DNA of 64,000 bases from UBA2279 sp034399355 (GTDB lineage: Bacteria > Actinomycetota > Coriobacteriia > Anaerosomatales > Anaerosomataceae). Positions within the stretch are counted from its first letter, which is position 1. Each line of letters begins with the position of its first letter. The stretch is from positions 1 through 64,000 of the forward strand of contig JAXMMT010000010.1 in assembly GCA_034399355.1 (NCBI GenBank). Direction: 5' to 3'. Below, piece by piece: positions 8,977 to 17,277 of this stretch. The position numbers and the translations under genes are program-made. Below the pieces are notes generated by a model. The model searched no databases, was not told the origin of the DNA, and worked only from the letters and a program-made list of their open reading frames with translations.

Positions 8977-9282
8977 TCAGTCCACCAGTCCTACCACTAC
9001 AGCACTCGCGGCGTCAGAAACGCGTTTCTCGGCCTGCTGAAGCACCGCCTCGATGTGCACGCGTGCTTCGCCGGTAACCTGCTCGGCATCGCCCTCAGCT
9101 CGTGTGATGACGGCGGCGGCTTCGTTGCCCGCCTCTTCATCAGCGCGCGCCCTGGCAGCGGCGAGTGCCTCTTCGGCCTTCGCACGTGCGTCTTTCAGTG
9201 TCACCTGTGCCCCCTCACGCGCTTGAGCAACGGTCTGACGTGCCCGTTCCTCTGCGTGAAGTATCTGCTCGAGCTTCTCCAT
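8977..9282 (-). CDS. atpH: V/A-type ATPase subunit G/H (peripheral stalk coiled coil)
   Basis: The 101-residue, almost wholly helical protein is rich in Ala, Glu and Arg with heptad character (for example EEALAAARARADEEAGNEAA). That is typical of the G/H subunit that pairs with E in the outer stalk. It is the first gene of the operon, two bases before atpI. It has little sequence signature beyond composition and position, so the call leans on context. Confidence 0.85.
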   Translation of the reverse strand: MEKLEQILHAEERARQTVAQAREGAQVTLKDARAKAEEALAAARARADEEAGNEAAAVITRAEGDAEQVTGEARVHIEAVLQQAEKRVSDAASAVVVGLVD

Positions 9283-9322
9283 ACCCCCACCCTCACGTGT
9301 CTGACCCCAGATACGTCATGCG

Positions 9323-9350
9323 ATTCTATCACTCACGGCAATCTACGCAA
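9323..9350 (-). promoter_or_regulatory. Candidate promoter of the V-ATPase operon
   Basis: On the minus strand TTGCGT (bases 9350-9345) and TAGAAT (9328-9323) are separated by 16 bases and lie about 40 bases before the atpH start. A second TATAAT on the same strand at 9432-9427 lacks a clear -35. Both are matches by eye to a sigma-70-type consensus. Confidence 0.4.
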
Positions 9351-9527
9351 ACGGTTTTGTTGTGCGAAAAAACCAACCTGCTTGCGGGGAGCTCAGGAAT
9401 CGAACGGCCTGGGACTTGCTTTCTCCATTATAGTACTCACGAGGAGCGAACCAGCTTATATAACGGAGTCTGAGCACACGAACATGCCTGAGGGACGAGC
9501 TACGTATCGCGCGACCATGGGGGAGCT

Positions 9528-10451
9528 GTGAAATCCGCTCCGCCTCCCGGTCGCCAACGACGGCGAATACCCCCACGGCGCACGCGCGCAACGCTCCGCT
9601 CGGCCGACTCCGGACTGCGACCCGTACGCGATACGGGACTCAATGTGCGGAACACTCGTCGGCACAAGCGCCGCGGCACACCTTCCCCGTACTCGCTGCT
9701 CGTCGCACTCTCGATCGTCACGGTCGTCGTGACGCTGTTCCTGATCGGCACCGCCGGTTCGCATGAAAAGGCTCCCCTTCCGCAAACCTCGGCCACTCCC
9801 GAGACCGTCGCCGGAGCCGACGAGCCGGAGCGAGACCCTACGCCGCTGTTCGCCGCGTATCAGGAACTCGACCTGCATCTGCTGATCGACCCTGACGACA
9901 TCACGGCCCTGGCGTTCCACCAAGCTTCAGGCGATATCGCACTGCATCTGACGTCCCTGGTACCCGACGCCGACATGGCGCTCGCCGCGCTGCTCAAGGC
10001 GGTACCGCCCCTCGATGCTGCACCAGCGGCGGGATCCTCCGTGTGGGAAGGCTGCGCCTTGAGGCTGTGGCGCAGCAACCGTTCGGGTCCGCCTGACACA
10101 GCGGTCGACTGCGGCGCGGACCCCGGCTCGCCGATCTTCTCGCCTGTCTCAGGTACCATTGTGCGGATCAAGGCCTACAAGCTCTACGACAAGTACGATG
10201 ACTACGAGATCCACATCCGACCCGATGGCCGAGACGACATCGACATCGTGCTGATCCACGTCGACGATGTGCGCGTGGCCGAAGGCGACCGTCTGAAGGC
10301 GGGCGTGACGCGAATCGCATCCGTGCGCAAGATGTCGGACTACGTGAACCTCCAGCTCGGCGGCTACACGAGCAACGGTGGAGACCACGTGCACCTGCAG
10401 CTCAACGCAGCCAGAGGAGACGCGGGACTCTCGGGGGCGGACGGCTCCTAG
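9528..10451 (+). CDS. Membrane-anchored M23-like protein with a degenerate active site
   Basis: The 307-residue protein has an Arg-rich cytoplasmic N terminus, one membrane helix at about residues 57-76, and an external C-terminal domain with the M23/LytM fold pattern (GSPIFSPVSGTIVRI, then DHVHLQL). The HxH of the second motif is kept. In the first zinc motif (HxGxD) the His position reads Asp (DTAVD). Peptidase activity is therefore doubtful, and it may act as a regulator or scaffold. The start is GTG with GGGGGAG close upstream. It is divergent from the ATPase operon. Confidence 0.75.
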   Translation: MKSAPPPGRQRRRIPPRRTRATLRSADSGLRPVRDTGLNVRNTRRHKRRGTPSPYSLLVALSIVTVVVTLFLIGTAGSHEKAPLPQTSATPETVAGADEPERDPTPLFAAYQELDLHLLIDPDDITALAFHQASGDIALHLTSLVPDADMALAALLKAVPPLDAAPAAGSSVWEGCALRLWRSNRSGPPDTAVDCGADPGSPIFSPVSGTIVRIKAYKLYDKYDDYEIHIRPDGRDDIDIVLIHVDDVRVAEGDRLKAGVTRIASVRKMSDYVNLQLGGYTSNGGDHVHLQLNAARGDAGLSGADGS

Positions 10452-10678
10452 ACCTCGGGCGGTGCGTCCTGCTGAGCCTCACTCGCACGTCGCACCCAGC
10501 CCCGGAACCGGCGGTCGAACTCGTAGCGCTCGAGCCTCACTTTACGATCACATCCAAGGCATGTGAGACCTATGTCCATGCCGAGCTTGGTGACTTCCCA
10601 CTCGTTGGCCCCACAGGGGTGCGGCTTCTTGAGACGCACCACGTCGCCGATGCGCACCGGTGTTATCGGGACAGCCAT
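10448..10678 (-). CDS. DUF951 family protein
   Basis: The 76-residue product has the DUF951 pattern: a basic beta-rich N terminus (RIGDVVRLKKPHPCG), then LTCLGCDRKVRLERYEF with a CxxC that could bind zinc. The family is small and widespread in monoderms, and its exact role is not settled. The ATG at 10676-10678 matches the family start; the longer open frame upstream does not. Its stop shares CTAG with the convergent M23-like gene. Confidence 0.88.
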   Translation of the reverse strand: MAVPITPVRIGDVVRLKKPHPCGANEWEVTKLGMDIGLTCLGCDRKVRLERYEFDRRFRGWVRRASEAQQDAPPEV

Positions 10679-10758
10679 GCCACACCTTCTCGAGTCTGTT
10701 GCGAATCCAGCGGGTAGAGTATAGCCTGTCAGCACCGTCGCCAAATGAAAGGCCGGCC

Positions 10759-11034
10759 ATGCAGACCAAGGCCATTCTCTCTGTGCTCGGCGAAGACCGG
10801 GTCGGAATCGTCGCCGCCGTCTCGACAGCGCTCGCCGAGACCGGCACCAACATCGAGGACATCCGCCAGACGATTCTTTCGAGCGTCTTTTCCATGACCA
10901 TGCTCGTCACCGTCGACGAGGAACGCACGCCGCTCGAGGGGGTACAGACCCGCCTCGCCGAGGTCGCGCAGTCGCTCGGCATGCAGATCACGCTGCAGCG
11001 CGAGGACGTCTTCCGGTTCATGCACCGCGTCTAA
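10759..11034 (+). CDS. ACT domain protein (UPF0237)
   Basis: The 91-residue protein is a single ACT domain. It begins MQTKAILSVLGEDRVGIVAA, typical of UPF0237/GcvR-like ligand-binding regulators. GAAAGG lies upstream of the ATG. It is followed 9 bases later by the UPF0210 gene, its usual partner across bacteria, and the two are probably cotranscribed. The ligand is not known from the sequence. Confidence 0.92.
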   Translation: MQTKAILSVLGEDRVGIVAAVSTALAETGTNIEDIRQTILSSVFSMTMLVTVDEERTPLEGVQTRLAEVAQSLGMQITLQREDVFRFMHRV

Positions 11035-11043
11035 GGAGTCCAC

Positions 11044-12408
11044 ATGCTGCAGATCACCCCCGAGGAGATCGCTGAGACCCTCACCATGATCACCCAGCAG
11101 CACCTCGACATCCGGACGGTGACGCTGGGACTCTCCCTCGGAGGATGCGCCGCCGACGATGTTGCGACGGTCGCTGCGCGCGTCTACGACCGCGTGAGCA
11201 CGGCCGCCGAACGTCTGGTGCCTGTGGCCGAATCCATCGAGCGCGAGTACGGCATCCCAATCGTCAACAAGCGCATCGCCGTGTCCGCGATCTCCGAACT
11301 CGTATCCGGCAGCGGCCATGACCTCACGCCGATCGCCGTCGCGATGGACCGCGCCGCACATGAGGTGGGCGTCGACTTCATCGGGGGCTTCTCGGCACTC
11401 GTCCACAAAGGCATCGGCGCCGGTGACCGGATGCTCATCGACTCGATCCCTTCCGCGCTCGCGTCGACGGAGCGCGTCTGTTCGTCAGTGAACGTCGCCT
11501 CGACCCGCGCAGGCATCAATATGGACGCGGTCCTGCGTATGGCCGAGGTCATCGTGGAGACCGCTGCTCTGACCGCCGAGCGTGACAGCATCGGCTGCGC
11601 GAAACTCGTCGTCTTCTGCAACATGGTCGAGGACAACCCCTTCATGGCCGGAGCCGTGCACGGTTCCGGCGAAGCCGACGCGGTCATCAACGTCGGCATC
11701 TCGGGCCCGGGGGTCATCCGGGCGGTTGTCGAGTCACTCTCCAAAGATGCCGACCTGACAGCTGTGGCCGAGGCGATCAAGGCGACGTCGTTCAAGATCA
11801 CGCGCGCTGGCGAGCTTGTCGCCCGCGAAGCGGCACGCCGTCTCGGCGTCGAGATGGGAATCGTCGACCTCTCACTGGCGCCGACACCCGCTGAAGGCGA
11901 CAGCGTAGCGGCGATTATCGAGGCCATCGGCGTCAAGCGCTGCGGCGGCCCGGGCACGACAACCGCTCTCGCCTTGCTGAACGACGCTGTCAAGAAGGGC
12001 GGCGCGATGGGCACGAGCTCCATCGGCGGTCTCTCCGGCGCGTTCATCCCGGTGTCCGAAGACGCCAACATGGTGCGGGCGGTCCGTGACGGCGCACTGA
12101 CGCTCGAGAAACTCGAAGCGATGACTTCTGTGTGCTCGGTAGGCCTCGATATGATCGCCTTGCCTGGTGACACCCCTGTCGAGACGATTGCGGCGATCAT
12201 GTCTGACGCGTACGCGATCGGCGTGATCAACAGCAAGACCACCGCGACGCGACTCATCCCGGCGGTCGGCAAGTCGGCAGGCGATACCGTCAACTTCGGG
12301 GGGCTCCTCGGCGCCGCTCCAGTCATGGATGTCAGCCCATGGGCAGGCACCGTGCTGACCCGACGCGGCGGACGTTTCCCCGCTCCCCTTGGCAGCCTGC
12401 GCAACTAG
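11044..12408 (+). CDS. UPF0210 (PFL family) protein
   Basis: The 454-residue protein matches UPF0210/DUF711, a conserved family distantly related to glycyl-radical enzymes but lacking a radical glycine loop. Recognisable stretches are TVTLGLSLGGCAADD near the N terminus and KRCGGPGTTTALALLNDAVK. It sits directly after the ACT protein, and the constant pairing suggests a shared function sensing a small molecule (inference). The biochemical role is unknown. Confidence 0.93.
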   Translation: MLQITPEEIAETLTMITQQHLDIRTVTLGLSLGGCAADDVATVAARVYDRVSTAAERLVPVAESIEREYGIPIVNKRIAVSAISELVSGSGHDLTPIAVAMDRAAHEVGVDFIGGFSALVHKGIGAGDRMLIDSIPSALASTERVCSSVNVASTRAGINMDAVLRMAEVIVETAALTAERDSIGCAKLVVFCNMVEDNPFMAGAVHGSGEADAVINVGISGPGVIRAVVESLSKDADLTAVAEAIKATSFKITRAGELVAREAARRLGVEMGIVDLSLAPTPAEGDSVAAIIEAIGVKRCGGPGTTTALALLNDAVKKGGAMGTSSIGGLSGAFIPVSEDANMVRAVRDGALTLEKLEAMTSVCSVGLDMIALPGDTPVETIAAIMSDAYAIGVINSKTTATRLIPAVGKSAGDTVNFGGLLGAAPVMDVSPWAGTVLTRRGGRFPAPLGSLRN

Positions 12409-12496
12409 GATTTCTCAAGCGTTCTGCCGAGGCGACGAATCAATAGCAGCCTCCGACAACCTGCCGGACGCCTTCAGGAGTCTTGCTCTCCTCGGA

Positions 12497-13240
12497 TCAG
12501 ATGCCCACCGCTGCCCTGAATTCCTTCACTTGACGGCGCGCGACCGGGATCTGCGTTTCGTCCCGGTCCATGACGACGACCACATAGGAGCCGTCCACTC
12601 GCAGGATCTCCTTCACGCGATTCAGGTTGATCATGTAGCTACGGTGCACCCGTTGGAAGACGTCTTTGGAGAGCTTCTCCTCCAGATCGCTCAGTGTCAG
12701 GTCCACCAGGTACTGGTTCTCATAGGTGTGCACATACGTGGACTTGTTCTTGGCCGAGATGTAGATGATGTCCTCAATACTGAGGAGCACCGTGCGACCG
12801 CCTTTGCGAACGGCGAGCTTGCGAAAATCACCTTCACCCGCCGGGCCGGAGGCGGCCCCGGCCGGGCGCGTGCGCACAAGACTGCGGATGCGCGCGGAGA
12901 GTTCCATGAGGTTGAACGGCTTGGTGACGTACTGTTGCACGCCCTGCTTGAAGGCGAGGATCTTGGCGAGATCCTGGGTCTTTGCCGTGAGCATGATAAC
13001 GGGGATGTCGGCGGTCACCGGGTTGTTCCGGATCTCCATGAGCGCCATCCAACCATCAACACGCGGCATCATGATGTCGAGGAGGATGACGTCGACGAGC
13101 TCCTGCCCGAGCACCTCCAGGGCCTCGGCTCCGTCACCAGCACTCAGGATGCGCATGCCGTCGGCCTCGAGTCCCATGCGCAACATCTCTTGAATGGACA
13201 CGTCGTCATCGACGACCAGCACGTTGATAGAATTCGACAT
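12497..13240 (-). CDS. LytTR-type response regulator
   Basis: The 247-residue protein has an N-terminal receiver domain (about 6-122; acidic pocket DDD at 11-13, phosphoacceptor D55 in LLDIMMP, Lys in TKPFN). A LytTR DNA-binding domain follows at about 145-245 (EDIIYISAKNKSTYVHT and VHRSYMINLNRVKEI). Such regulators bind direct repeats to control envelope, competence or virulence genes. No kinase gene is adjacent. The ATG at 13238-13240 has GAGGAGGG just upstream. Confidence 0.93.
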   Translation of the reverse strand: MSNSINVLVVDDDVSIQEMLRMGLEADGMRILSAGDGAEALEVLGQELVDVILLDIMMPRVDGWMALMEIRNNPVTADIPVIMLTAKTQDLAKILAFKQGVQQYVTKPFNLMELSARIRSLVRTRPAGAASGPAGEGDFRKLAVRKGGRTVLLSIEDIIYISAKNKSTYVHTYENQYLVDLTLSDLEEKLSKDVFQRVHRSYMINLNRVKEILRVDGSYVVVVMDRDETQIPVARRQVKEFRAAVGI

Positions 13241-13356
13241 AGACCCTCCTCGGCTTGCGGATCTACTTGTCACGAGGGGATGACCACTCATCGTTTCACG
13301 ATGCCGAACATCAGGTGATATGCCAGCAGAGTATACCGCACGTCCGACTTCACACA

Positions 13357-14799
13357 CTACCTGGGCAGCGCGGTGAGCCACTGGTCAATCGCTTTCGCCG
13401 CTCGTTTCCCCGCTCCCATCGCGAGGATGACGGTCGCCGAGCCGGTCACGATGTCCCCGCCGGCGAACACACCGGGCTTCGAGGTCGCACCATGCTCGTC
13501 AGCCACGACGTACCCACGCTTCGTCAGCTCCAGATCCGGCGTCGTCTTCGTCAGCAGCGGGTTCGCACGAGTGCCCACCGCGACGATGACCGTGTCGCAG
13601 TCGATCGTGAACTCGGAGCCCAAAACGCATGTCGGGGCACGTCGTCCACTCTCGTCAGGCTCTCCGAGTTCCATCCTGGTAGCAATCAAACCGGTGACCC
13701 AGCCATCATGGCCGACGATCTCAGAAGGCGAACAGAGCATCTTGAACTCGATGCCCTCCTCGCGCGCATGATGCACTTCTTCTTTACGTGCAGGCATCTC
13801 TTCCTCGCTGCGCCGGTAGACCAAGAGGATCTCCTCGGCACCCAGACGCTGTGCAGTGCGTGCCGAGTCCATTGCGACGTTTCCGCCACCGATGACCGCG
13901 ACCTTGCGCCCGCGCCATACAGGGGTGTCCGCTGTGGGAAACTCATTACCTCTCATAAGGTTCACGCGAGTAAGGAACTCGTTGGCCGAGTACACGCCAT
14001 TCAGGTTCTCCCCGGGTATGCCGAGAAAGACCGGCAGACCCGCGCCGTTGCCGACGAAGACCGCGTCATAGCCCTGCTCGGTCATCAGCTCATCGACCGT
14101 ATACGTGGCGCCGACGACAACGTCGGTCACGAACTCGACACCCATGACGCCGAGCATCTCGATCTCAGTCTGGACGATCGCCTTCGGCAGACGGAACCCG
14201 GGAATGCCGTACGTGAGCACGCCGCCGAGCGCGTGTAGCGACTCGAACACCGTCGTGGCGTGACCGAAGCGTCGCAGCTCACCCGCGCACGCAAGGCCCG
14301 CGGGACCGGAGCCGACCACGGCGATGCGGTAGCCGGTGTCCTCGCCGACTTCAGGCTTACAGCGCTCGTCGAGCTCACAGCTCAGGTCGCGGTCACCGAG
14401 CCAGCGCTCCAGCCGCCCGATGGCGACGGACTCACCCTTCTTGGCGAGCACGCACTCAACCTCACACTGCTCCTCCTGCGGACAGACACGTCCGCAAACG
14501 GCGGGTAGAGCATTACGCTCCTTAAGCACGGCGACGCCGTCGGCATACTCGCCATCGATTATGTGGCGGATGAAGGACTTGATGTCGATATTGACCGGGC
14601 ACCCATCGATGCAGGTAGGGTTCTTGCACTGCAGACAACGATCGGCCTCTGCCTTGGCCTGCTCATCCGTGTAGCCGAGGTTCACCTCGTCGAAGTCACG
14701 AGCACGCTCGGCGGCCGGGCGCTCGGGCATAGGCGTGCGCGGTGCGCGGGAGGGCTTGTGACGTGGCTTCTCGCCACCGGGAGTCTCTATGTGTGACAT
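13357..14799 (-). CDS. nfnB: NfnB / GltA-type large subunit (NAD(P)H oxidoreductase)
   Basis: The 480-residue flavoprotein belongs to the GltD/NfnB family. N-terminal cysteines (CLQCKNPTCIDGCPVNIDI and CGRVCPQEEQCEVECV) bind two [4Fe-4S] clusters. Two dinucleotide folds follow (VVGSGPAGLACAGELRR and VAVIGGGNVAMDSARTAQRL). With the upstream NfnA-like subunit it should form the bifurcating NADH-dependent ferredoxin:NADP+ oxidoreductase. It is often annotated as homotetrameric glutamate synthase. The ATG at 14799 is 13 bases inside the nfnA end, with GAGGGAG upstream. Confidence 0.9.
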   Translation of the reverse strand: MSHIETPGGEKPRHKPSRAPRTPMPERPAAERARDFDEVNLGYTDEQAKAEADRCLQCKNPTCIDGCPVNIDIKSFIRHIIDGEYADGVAVLKERNALPAVCGRVCPQEEQCEVECVLAKKGESVAIGRLERWLGDRDLSCELDERCKPEVGEDTGYRIAVVGSGPAGLACAGELRRFGHATTVFESLHALGGVLTYGIPGFRLPKAIVQTEIEMLGVMGVEFVTDVVVGATYTVDELMTEQGYDAVFVGNGAGLPVFLGIPGENLNGVYSANEFLTRVNLMRGNEFPTADTPVWRGRKVAVIGGGNVAMDSARTAQRLGAEEILLVYRRSEEEMPARKEEVHHAREEGIEFKMLCSPSEIVGHDGWVTGLIATRMELGEPDESGRRAPTCVLGSEFTIDCDTVIVAVGTRANPLLTKTTPDLELTKRGYVVADEHGATSKPGVFAGGDIVTGSATVILAMGAGKRAAKAIDQWLTALPR

Positions 14800-15626
14800 G
14801 TGCACTCCCTCGAGTACTCGGCATCGGCAAGCCGCTCATCATCAACGTAGACGCGCTGGCGGCTCATGAGCTCCTCGAAATCCACGAGATGGCCATCGAA
14901 GTCCGGGCCATCGACGCAGCCGAACTTGGTCTCCCCGCCCACGGTCACGCGGCAGGCGCCGCACATACCGGTGCCATCGACCATGATCGGGTTGAGAGAG
15001 ACCGTCGTGGGCACGCCGAACTCCTTGGTGGTCGCCGCACAGAACTTCATCATGATCACGGGGCCGATCGCCATGGCGTGATCAAGCACGCCAGACTCGC
15101 ACAGCTCCTTCAGCGGCGCGGTGACAAGGTCTTTGCGACCGGCGGAACCATCGTCGGTGCACACAACGAGCTCCCTCAGAGGCAGCTTGCGGAACTCGTC
15201 CTCGAGAATGAGCAGATCGGCGTTGCGTGCGCCTAAGATGACGGTAACGTCGTTGCCCGCCTCGGCCATCGCCCGCGCAACGGGATACGCGACAGCGGCG
15301 CCGACGCCTCCTCCCACGACCGCGACTCGCCCCAACCCCTCAACGTGCGTCGGTACGCCGAGAGGCCCAACGACGTCGGCAAGCGAGTCACCCGCCTCGA
15401 GGTGCGAGAGCTTGTGCGTCGTCTTGCCAACGCGCATGAAGATGAAGCGGATCAAGCCCTCCTCGGCAGACCAATCGGAGAATGTGAGCGGGATGCGCTC
15501 CCCGTTCTCGTCCACCCTGAGCATGAGGAACTGTCCGGCCTTCGCCTTGCGCGCGATGGCCGGCGCTTCAACGCCCATCTCGAAGACAGCTTCGGACAGC
15601 TGGCGCTTGTCAACGATGTGGAACAT
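14787..15626 (-). CDS. nfnA: NfnA-type FAD/[2Fe-2S] small subunit
   Basis: The 279-residue protein is a ferredoxin-NADP reductase-like subunit. An FAD domain (about 1-95) is followed by a nucleotide domain (VGGGVGAAVAYPVARAM) and a C-terminal Cys cluster (GTGMCGACRVTV, then FGCVDGPDFDGHLVDF) that binds a [2Fe-2S] centre. This architecture and the adjacent NfnB gene define NfnAB, which couples NADH and reduced ferredoxin to NADP+ reduction in anaerobes. A dihydroorotate dehydrogenase electron-transfer subunit is the main alternative, and the neighbour argues against it. Confidence 0.9.
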   Translation of the reverse strand: MFHIVDKRQLSEAVFEMGVEAPAIARKAKAGQFLMLRVDENGERIPLTFSDWSAEEGLIRFIFMRVGKTTHKLSHLEAGDSLADVVGPLGVPTHVEGLGRVAVVGGGVGAAVAYPVARAMAEAGNDVTVILGARNADLLILEDEFRKLPLRELVVCTDDGSAGRKDLVTAPLKELCESGVLDHAMAIGPVIMMKFCAATTKEFGVPTTVSLNPIMVDGTGMCGACRVTVGGETKFGCVDGPDFDGHLVDFEELMSRQRVYVDDERLADAEYSRECTCHT

Positions 15627-15728
15627 GGGCGACCTTCCCGACGTGGACTACACTTGGTGCGGGCTTCGCGCCCACGGTATCCGAACAGTATACTAGCCGT
15701 TTCCGCCAAGGCAACGAGAGGAGGGCGC

Positions 15729-16763
15729 GTGGGTCGCAAGACCACTGTCGTCGCAGCCATCACGCTCGGACTCGCCGTATGCCTACACGGCTGCTCGCAC
15801 AACGCCGAGCCGCTCGTAGTGAGCCGCACGACACTCGGCACGGTCGTCACGGTCACCGCTTACGGCGAGACGAGCGGTATCGAGACCGCTGTCGATAGCG
15901 CCTTCACGGCCATGGACGACGTGTCCGCCGAACTCGATGCCTACTCCCCCGACACCCCTATCGCGCGCTTCAACCAAGACCCCTACTCCGCCCGTGAACT
16001 CCCCGCGAGCGCAGTCACCGTCCTTGACGCCCTCGACCGCCTGGGTGTCGCCGACGGTTTCTCGCCTGCGCTGCTCGGCGTATCGGCGCTCTACGGCTTC
16101 GAATCAAGCGAAACCGTGCCGAGCGACGCGTCCCTTGCGAACGCAGTGGCGGCCTCGCTCATGTTCTCTCGCGACGGCGAGATTGCGAGCTTTGGAGTCA
16201 CCGGCGATCAGAACGTCCCGCTCCCCGGCCTCGACTTCGGCGGCGCGGCCAAAGGTCTCGGGCTTGACCTGGCTCTCGACAAGCTGCGCAATGGGGCCGT
16301 CGGCGCAGCGGTCGTCTCGGCAGGTAGCAGCACGGTCACGCTGGGCGAGAAGCCCGGCGGCGAGCCGTGGCGTATCGGCATCGAAGACCCACGCGATGAC
16401 GGGCGGGTGCTCGCGGTGGTTGAAGCGCTCGTGCCCTGCGCCGTGTCGACTTCAGGCGACTACCAGCGCTACTTCGAGTCCGGTGGCGTGCGCTACCACC
16501 ACATCCTCGACCCCGCAACCGGCGCTCCAGTGCGCGGACTGCGCTCGCTCACCGTGTTCGGACCGCTCGATACGTTTTCCGGGCTTGATGCCGACATCCT
16601 CTCCACGGCGCTGTTCGTCATGGGTGCCGAGAAAGCCGAGGGCTACGCGCACGCACATGGCCTCGGCCTCTACATGGTGGACGCAGAAGGGCGGGCACTC
16701 GTGGTGCCCGCCCCTGAAAGTTCCGGTGTTCGCCTCGTGATCGAGGCAGAGCCGGTCCGCTAG
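15729..16763 (+). CDS. apbE: FAD:protein FMN transferase, lipoprotein
   Basis: The 344-residue protein is an ApbE-family flavin transferase that attaches FMN covalently to Thr or Ser of exported redox proteins. The signal peptide ends in a lipobox (VCLHGC), so it is anchored outside. Family motifs are DFGGAAKGLGLDLAL, YHHILDPATGAPV and ADILSTALFVMG. The start is a GTG with AGGAGG upstream; the longer frame to the left is antisense to nfnA. It converges on the next gene and shares a CTAG. Confidence 0.94.
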   Translation: MGRKTTVVAAITLGLAVCLHGCSHNAEPLVVSRTTLGTVVTVTAYGETSGIETAVDSAFTAMDDVSAELDAYSPDTPIARFNQDPYSARELPASAVTVLDALDRLGVADGFSPALLGVSALYGFESSETVPSDASLANAVAASLMFSRDGEIASFGVTGDQNVPLPGLDFGGAAKGLGLDLALDKLRNGAVGAAVVSAGSSTVTLGEKPGGEPWRIGIEDPRDDGRVLAVVEALVPCAVSTSGDYQRYFESGGVRYHHILDPATGAPVRGLRSLTVFGPLDTFSGLDADILSTALFVMGAEKAEGYAHAHGLGLYMVDAEGRALVVPAPESSGVRLVIEAEPVR

Positions 16764-17140
16764 ATGTACTGTTTCACGATGCCGTAGACGACCGGCACTT
16801 CGAAGCTCTCGCCGTTCCAGACCTTCACGGCAAGTATGATCTGGTAGATGAAGCCCGCGATGCCGATAAAGAAGCCGATGAAGATGGCCGACGTGACTGC
16901 GCTGACAACCCAGATCGCCACGCCAAGCGCCAGACCCTGGATGGCATGCAGCCGAACGAACTTCTCGTTCTTGTACGGCTCGATCAGGATGGCGATCAGC
17001 GCTATGACCCACACGACATAGCCCAGCGCCGCCAAGATCTTGCTCGTGTCGCTCACGGGTCCGTCGCCACCAGCAGGCGTCATGGGCGGCGCAGGAGGTG
17101 GCGTGGGAGCAGGAGGTACACCAGTGAAGTCATCAGACAT
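16760..17140 (-). CDS. DUF4870-like small membrane protein
   Basis: The 126-residue protein starts with a Pro-rich cytoplasmic tail (PPAPTPPPAPPMTPA). Two or three membrane helices follow (ILAALGYVVWVIALIAILI onwards), with the KNEKFVRLHAIQGLALG motif typical of the DUF4870/Tic20-like family. Function is unknown. I prefer the ATG at 17138-17140 because GAGAGG is 9 bases upstream; an ATG 9 bases earlier overlaps that site. Confidence 0.8.
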   Translation of the reverse strand: MSDDFTGVPPAPTPPPAPPMTPAGGDGPVSDTSKILAALGYVVWVIALIAILIEPYKNEKFVRLHAIQGLALGVAIWVVSAVTSAIFIGFFIGIAGFIYQIILAVKVWNGESFEVPVVYGIVKQYI

Positions 17141-17277
17141 GCCGATCATCCTCTCATCGGTGGTCGCGCGGCGCTCTGGGCCGCATCCTTCGATTGCAGT
17201 ATACCCGTAGCCCTTGGTAGACTGACCAGAACAGCGCCTTCCGGCGGAGTCTTTGCCGCTCCGGAGGAGACACACCA

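Noticed and set aside
9380..9420. Possible tRNA or tRNA fragment upstream of the M23-like gene
   Set aside because: GGAATCGAAC resembles a T loop, but no acceptor or anticodon stem can be formed around it.
11184..12404. 406-residue open frame on the minus strand
   Set aside because: Antisense to the UPF0210 gene, with Ser/Ala/Thr-rich composition typical of reverse-frame translation.
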